DNA of 64,000 nucleotides from Flaviaestuariibacter flavus (GTDB lineage Bacteria > Bacteroidota > Bacteroidia > Chitinophagales > Chitinophagaceae). Positions 60,744-64,000 of the stretch are shown here, in pieces. The position numbers were made by a program, and so were the translations under genes. A model generated the notes under the pieces. That model was not told the origin of the DNA and ran no database searches. It worked only from the letters and a program-made list of their open reading frames with translations. Location of the stretch: NCBI RefSeq assembly GCF_004337505.1, contig NZ_SJZI01000042.1, positions 248,001 to 312,000 on the forward strand, given 5' to 3'. Position 1 is the stretch's first letter. Every line of letters begins with the position of its first letter.

Positions 60744-63700
60744 CTAAAGCTTAACGACCTGCTTGCGGATGATGCGGCCGCTTTCGCGGTTCACCAGCTG
60801 CAGCACGTAAACGCCTGCCGGCTGTCCGCTGAGATCCAGCGTATAGCGGCTGGCTGCGAAGCTGGCGCCTTTGAGGAGCGGCGCGCCCTGCTGGCTCAGC
60901 AGCTGCACCGACCAGCTGCCGCCCTGGCGCTGCAGTTCCGCGTTGAGGTAAACCGTTACACGGCTTTGTGTCGGGTTGGGGCCTACGGTCACTGCGTTGG
61001 CAGTTGCTTCTTCCGGGTTGGAAGGCGCGGTGCGTGTGCGCTGGGTGGCCGAACCGCCGGCGCTGTTGTCTCCGCTCCGCGCGATGCTGCAGGACGCGTT
61101 GATGGTTACCGCGAAGGTGGCGGTGGTGGAGGCGCAGTAGCCCGAGCCGTTTGGCGGTGTGGCTTTCACCGAAACCGTTACCCGCTGGGGAAGGCCGGTA
61201 TTGTTCACCGGTGTGAAGTTGATCGTGTTGGTAGATCCGGCAGTAGCGGTGAAACCTAAAGCCGCAGGGCTAACACCCGAAGTAGTGCTGACTGTCCAGA
61301 TATAGCTGAGGCCAAGGCCGTCCTGGGGCGAGGTGAAAACCAGGCTTTGGGGCACGCCGGGGCATACCGTGCGGTTGGATACACCTGCCAGGGTAGCACG
61401 CGGGGTGATAGTAACCGGGGCGGAAACCGAGCCGCCGCATGCTCCGGCAGCACCTGCCAGCGTGTAGCTTACCTGGTAGTTGCCGGCCACCGACTGCAGC
61501 GGTGTGATGACGCCGGTGCTGGCGTTGAGGGCAAGGCCGGTGGCAGTGCCGGTGCCCAGGTTGATGTACGAATAGGTGCCACCCGTGCTGCCGTTGAGGC
61601 GCGGGCCGGAGGCCGCACCGTCGGAGCCGCAGATGGGCGAGCCCACATAGCTGAGGCTGACCACGGAGCGGTTGACCGTGAGGGTCGTGCTGATCGCCGG
61701 GCCGCTGCAGGAGCCCAGGTAGGGCGTTACTGCGTAGATGGTCTGGATGGAAGTATTGCCGGTACTGTTCTGGGCTATAAAGGAGGCGATGGCAGGAGCC
61801 GTGGAAGAGGCGGCGCCCGTAGCGAGCGAACCGACAGCTGTATTGGACGAAGTCCAGCGGAAGGTCATACCCGTAGCCTGGCTGCCCTGCAGCCCGATGG
61901 GCGCCGTGGCGCTGCCCGCGCAGACGGTTTGGTTTTCACCCGAAACGAAGCTTACCTGCGGCATCGGGTTGACGCGGATTCGATAAGTGGCGGTGAGCAC
62001 GCGGCAGCCCGCCGGCGCTGTGATTACGGGAGATACCGAAACGATGGCGGAGAGCTGCTGGCTTGTAGCGTTGGCTGCGGTAAAGGCCGGGAGCATGGTG
62101 CCGGTGCCGGTGGTGTCGGATGCGTTCATGCCGATGGCCGTGCCGCCATTGATCACCCACGTAAACTGCGTGCCGGCCGGCAGGTTGCCGCTGAAGGTCT
62201 GTGCGGGCACGGTGGCGCCGGCGCAGAAGTCACGGTTGGAGAGACCGCTGGCCGTGATGCTTCCGACATAAACCGTCGCTGCGGTGTTGACCGCGGTGGC
62301 GCAGGTGCCGTTCGAGACGGCGCTAACACGGAAGGTGGTGGTGGCGCTCAGTGTGCCGGTGGCGATGGTGGCGGCACCGGAGGCATCGAGCGTTGCTGTC
62401 TGGGGCGTTCCGCCATTGGCGGCATAGGTGATGGAGCCGTTGGAAGGGCCGCCGGTGACATTAATCGTAGTGCTGCCGGTGGCGCAAAGTACGGGCTGCG
62501 CCACGGAGAGCTGTACCGAGAAGAGACCGGCATCGGTGATTGTTGCCGGTGCCGAAGTAACCTCGTAGCCAAAGGCATTGGTGGCCGTTACGGTGTAGCT
62601 GCCTGCCGGTTGCGTGCCGAAGGAGAGCGCGCTGCCGGTACCGGCGACCGCGCTGCCCTGGTTGCTGCCGTTCTTCTTCAGCTGGTAGCTGATGTCCGAC
62701 TCGGAGCCGCTGACGCCAAGCGTGCGGCCTGTGCCGTCGCAGTACACACCGGCGCCTGTGACGTTGAAGCTTGCAGGTGCGGTGATATTGGAAACGATGA
62801 AGGTTGAAAAGGACTGGAGACCGCCTGCTTCAACATAATTCAGGTTGCCCACGGTGGCGTCCTGCTGGCCCGATTGGCTGGCGCCGCGCGGCGTCCAGGT
62901 GCCGGATACGTTTTGCCACAGCTGGCTGTTGCTGCTGTTGGTAAAGGACGCATTGCCATCGCTGGCGCCATTGTAATAAACGCGCACGGTGGCGGCGGCG
63001 GGTGTGGGGTTGGTGGAAGGCGTGATGCTCCAGCTGCGGTCGATGGAGCGGGCGGCGACACCGGCGCCCACATTGCTGATGCCGGTAGCTACTTGAACCG
63101 TCCAGTCGAGGCCGCCACCATTGGTGAGTTGCACCGGGTTATAGCTGCTGTTGCCGACGGGGAAAAGCGTGGCGCTGTTGGGTACCGCCTGCATCTTAAA
63201 TACACCGGCACCGGAAGTGCGTGCGTAAGCGCTCGTGGAGCCGCCGCTCACAGAGCCCGCGGTAAGGTTGAAGGCACCCAGATCGAGGATGCCGCTGGTA
63301 AAGGCAAGCTGCCCCGTGGCCGGCTGCGCCAGGTTGGAGGCCAGTGCCATCGAGGCGCCGCCCGTCTTCGCGATATTCAGCTTAACTGCACCCGAAAGCA
63401 CCGATCCGTTGAGCACAGAAATCGTCTTGCCCGCGCTGCCGGTGAAGTTAATGCTGCCCGCACCAAGTGTTTGTGCGAGCTCGGCCACGTTAGCACCCGA
63501 ATTCAGGTACAGGTTGCCCGACAGGTTGATGGTGCCCGTGTTGCCTGCGCGTGCCGATGAAAGGTTGAAGATGGGGCGGGAATATCCAGTCGCGGCGTAG
63601 TTCTGCGTGCCGTCGATATTCAGGTTACCCGCGATGTTGATGATGGCGGTCCCGTTGGAGCCGGAGAACGGCATGAGGTTCCAGCTACCGGCATATACAT

Positions 63701-64000
63701 TCACGTTGCCGCCCACATTGATGGTGAACGGGGTGCCGCTGGTCATCTGGATGGAGCCGCTGCCGGTGCGGCCAAAGGTGAGGTTGCCCGCAATGGTTAC
63801 ACCCGAAACAAAGGCACCCGCGTTGTTAAATACTTTGTAGCCGGCAGTGGTCAGTCCGGGCATATCGAAATTTAGGTTGCCGTAAGTTCCGGCTGCCGAA
63901 CCCGTTGCCGTGATATTGGCGGCACTGGTGACACCCGTAACGTTGATGGTGCTGTGCACGGCATTGCCGTCGGCGATGGTCGTCCAGGTGGCCTGCGGAA
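60744..64000 (-). CDS. Large surface protein with T9SS type A sorting domain (5' cut by window)
   Basis: The C-terminal 1,085 residues of a large secreted protein; the frame continues through the window edge (residues such as WTTIADGNAV precede the GTG at 63959), so the true start is outside. The part near the edge is beta-helix-like (TVAGNLTFG / INVGGNVNVY / INIAGNLNI words), then a set of Ig-like units with CAGSATAP, CSGPAIST and similar Cys motifs. The C-terminus has VGPNPTQSRVTVYLN and PAGVYVLQLVNRESG, ending RKQVVKL, the type A T9SS signal. It is likely a cell-surface adhesin or structural protein. Confidence 0.85.
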   Translation of the reverse strand, partial: PQATWTTIADGNAVHSTINVTGVTSAANITATGSAAGTYGNLNFDMPGLTTAGYKVFNNAGAFVSGVTIAGNLTFGRTGSGSIQMTSGTPFTINVGGNVNVYAGSWNLMPFSGSNGTAIINIAGNLNIDGTQNYAATGYSRPIFNLSSARAGNTGTINLSGNLYLNSGANVAELAQTLGAGSINFTGSAGKTISVLNGSVLSGAVKLNIAKTGGASMALASNLAQPATGQLAFTSGILDLGAFNLTAGSVSGGSTSAYARTSGAGVFKMQAVPNSATLFPVGNSSYNPVQLTNGGGLDWTVQVATGISNVGAGVAARSIDRSWSITPSTNPTPAAATVRVYYNGASDGNASFTNSSNSQLWQNVSGTWTPRGASQSGQQDATVGNLNYVEAGGLQSFSTFIVSNITAPASFNVTGAGVYCDGTGRTLGVSGSESDISYQLKKNGSNQGSAVAGTGSALSFGTQPAGSYTVTATNAFGYEVTSAPATITDAGLFSVQLSVAQPVLCATGSTTINVTGGPSNGSITYAANGGTPQTATLDASGAATIATGTLSATTTFRVSAVSNGTCATAVNTAATVYVGSITASGLSNRDFCAGATVPAQTFSGNLPAGTQFTWVINGGTAIGMNASDTTGTGTMLPAFTAANATSQQLSAIVSVSPVITAPAGCRVLTATYRIRVNPMPQVSFVSGENQTVCAGSATAPIGLQGSQATGMTFRWTSSNTAVGSLATGAASSTAPAIASFIAQNSTGNTSIQTIYAVTPYLGSCSGPAISTTLTVNRSVVSLSYVGSPICGSDGAASGPRLNGSTGGTYSYINLGTGTATGLALNASTGVITPLQSVAGNYQVSYTLAGAAGACGGSVSAPVTITPRATLAGVSNRTVCPGVPQSLVFTSPQDGLGLSYIWTVSTTSGVSPAALGFTATAGSTNTINFTPVNNTGLPQRVTVSVKATPPNGSGYCASTTATFAVTINASCSIARSGDNSAGGSATQRTRTAPSNPEEATANAVTVGPNPTQSRVTVYLNAELQRQGGSWSVQLLSQQGAPLLKGASFAASRYTLDLSGQPAGVYVLQLVNRESGRIIRKQVVKL

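Noticed and set aside
61347..62807. A 486-residue plus-strand frame opposite the large T9SS protein
   Set aside because: It is a GC-rich Gly/Ala/Arg frame antisense to Ig-like repeats; the minus strand has the T9SS C-terminal domain and terminator.

Overview
The window looks like a GC-rich member of the Bacteroidota, most likely of the Chitinophagaceae type. The grounds are proteins carrying T9SS type A and type B C-terminal sorting domains, Bacteroidota-style promoters (TAnnTTTG boxes), a UpxY-like NusG paralogue opening a capsule operon, and a flexirubin-free crt carotenoid operon. The family placement is inference; no rRNA or tRNA gene was seen.

Layout. Positions 1-6460 hold ordinary genes: the tail of an unknown gene, an ECF sigma factor with a single-pass membrane partner and a small secreted protein, then on the minus strand a T9SS type B surface protein, a TerB-like protein and an HGSNAT-like membrane acyltransferase. 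From about 6620 to 46000 lies one very large surface-polysaccharide locus. It begins with a good promoter, a leader hairpin, the UpxY-like antiterminator, a Wza-like export lipoprotein and a Wzc-like tyrosine kinase, and ends with a YwqE/CpsB-type phosphatase. Between these are sugar-nucleotide genes (WbpP-, WbpD- and WbpB-like; RfbA/RfbB), a nonulosonic (pseudaminic-type) acid module (PseB, PseC, a PseG-PseH fusion, PseI, a divergent second NeuB, an SpsF-type cytidylyltransferase), an amidino-transfer module (two ATP-PPase amidotransferases around HisH/HisF paralogues), a polysialyltransferase-like glycosyltransferase, a Wzx flippase, an AsnB-like amidotransferase, a 2,6-dideoxyhexose module (SDR reductase, NDP-hexose 2,3-dehydratase, KijD10-like 3-ketoreductase), five GT4/GT-B glycosyltransferases and a Wzy-like polymerase on the opposite strand. 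No initiating phosphoglycosyl transferase is present.

Positions 46076-52293 form a carotenoid island: a MerR regulator with a B12-binding domain, two copies of a palindromic operator, an ECF sigma factor, and crtI-crtB-idi-crtZ-crtY, which together predict zeaxanthin (geranylgeranyl diphosphate synthase is not here). The remainder (52390-64000) is mixed: thioredoxin, two small conserved proteins, a lipoprotein, an IGHMBP2-like helicase, a secreted protein next to an M48 metallopeptidase, a LacI-family regulator, and the C-terminal 1,085 or so residues of a large T9SS type A surface protein that runs off the window.

The most unusual signals are not single genes. They are (i) a complete-looking route to a 2,6-dideoxy sugar, typical of antibiotic tailoring, inside a capsule locus; (ii) the divergent NeuB plus duplicated amidotransferase module; (iii) a strict 21-nt-period degenerate tandem repeat at 38890-39162; and (iv) many different short word-like tandem or palindromic repeats that sit exactly at gene boundaries, some even supplying stop or start codons.
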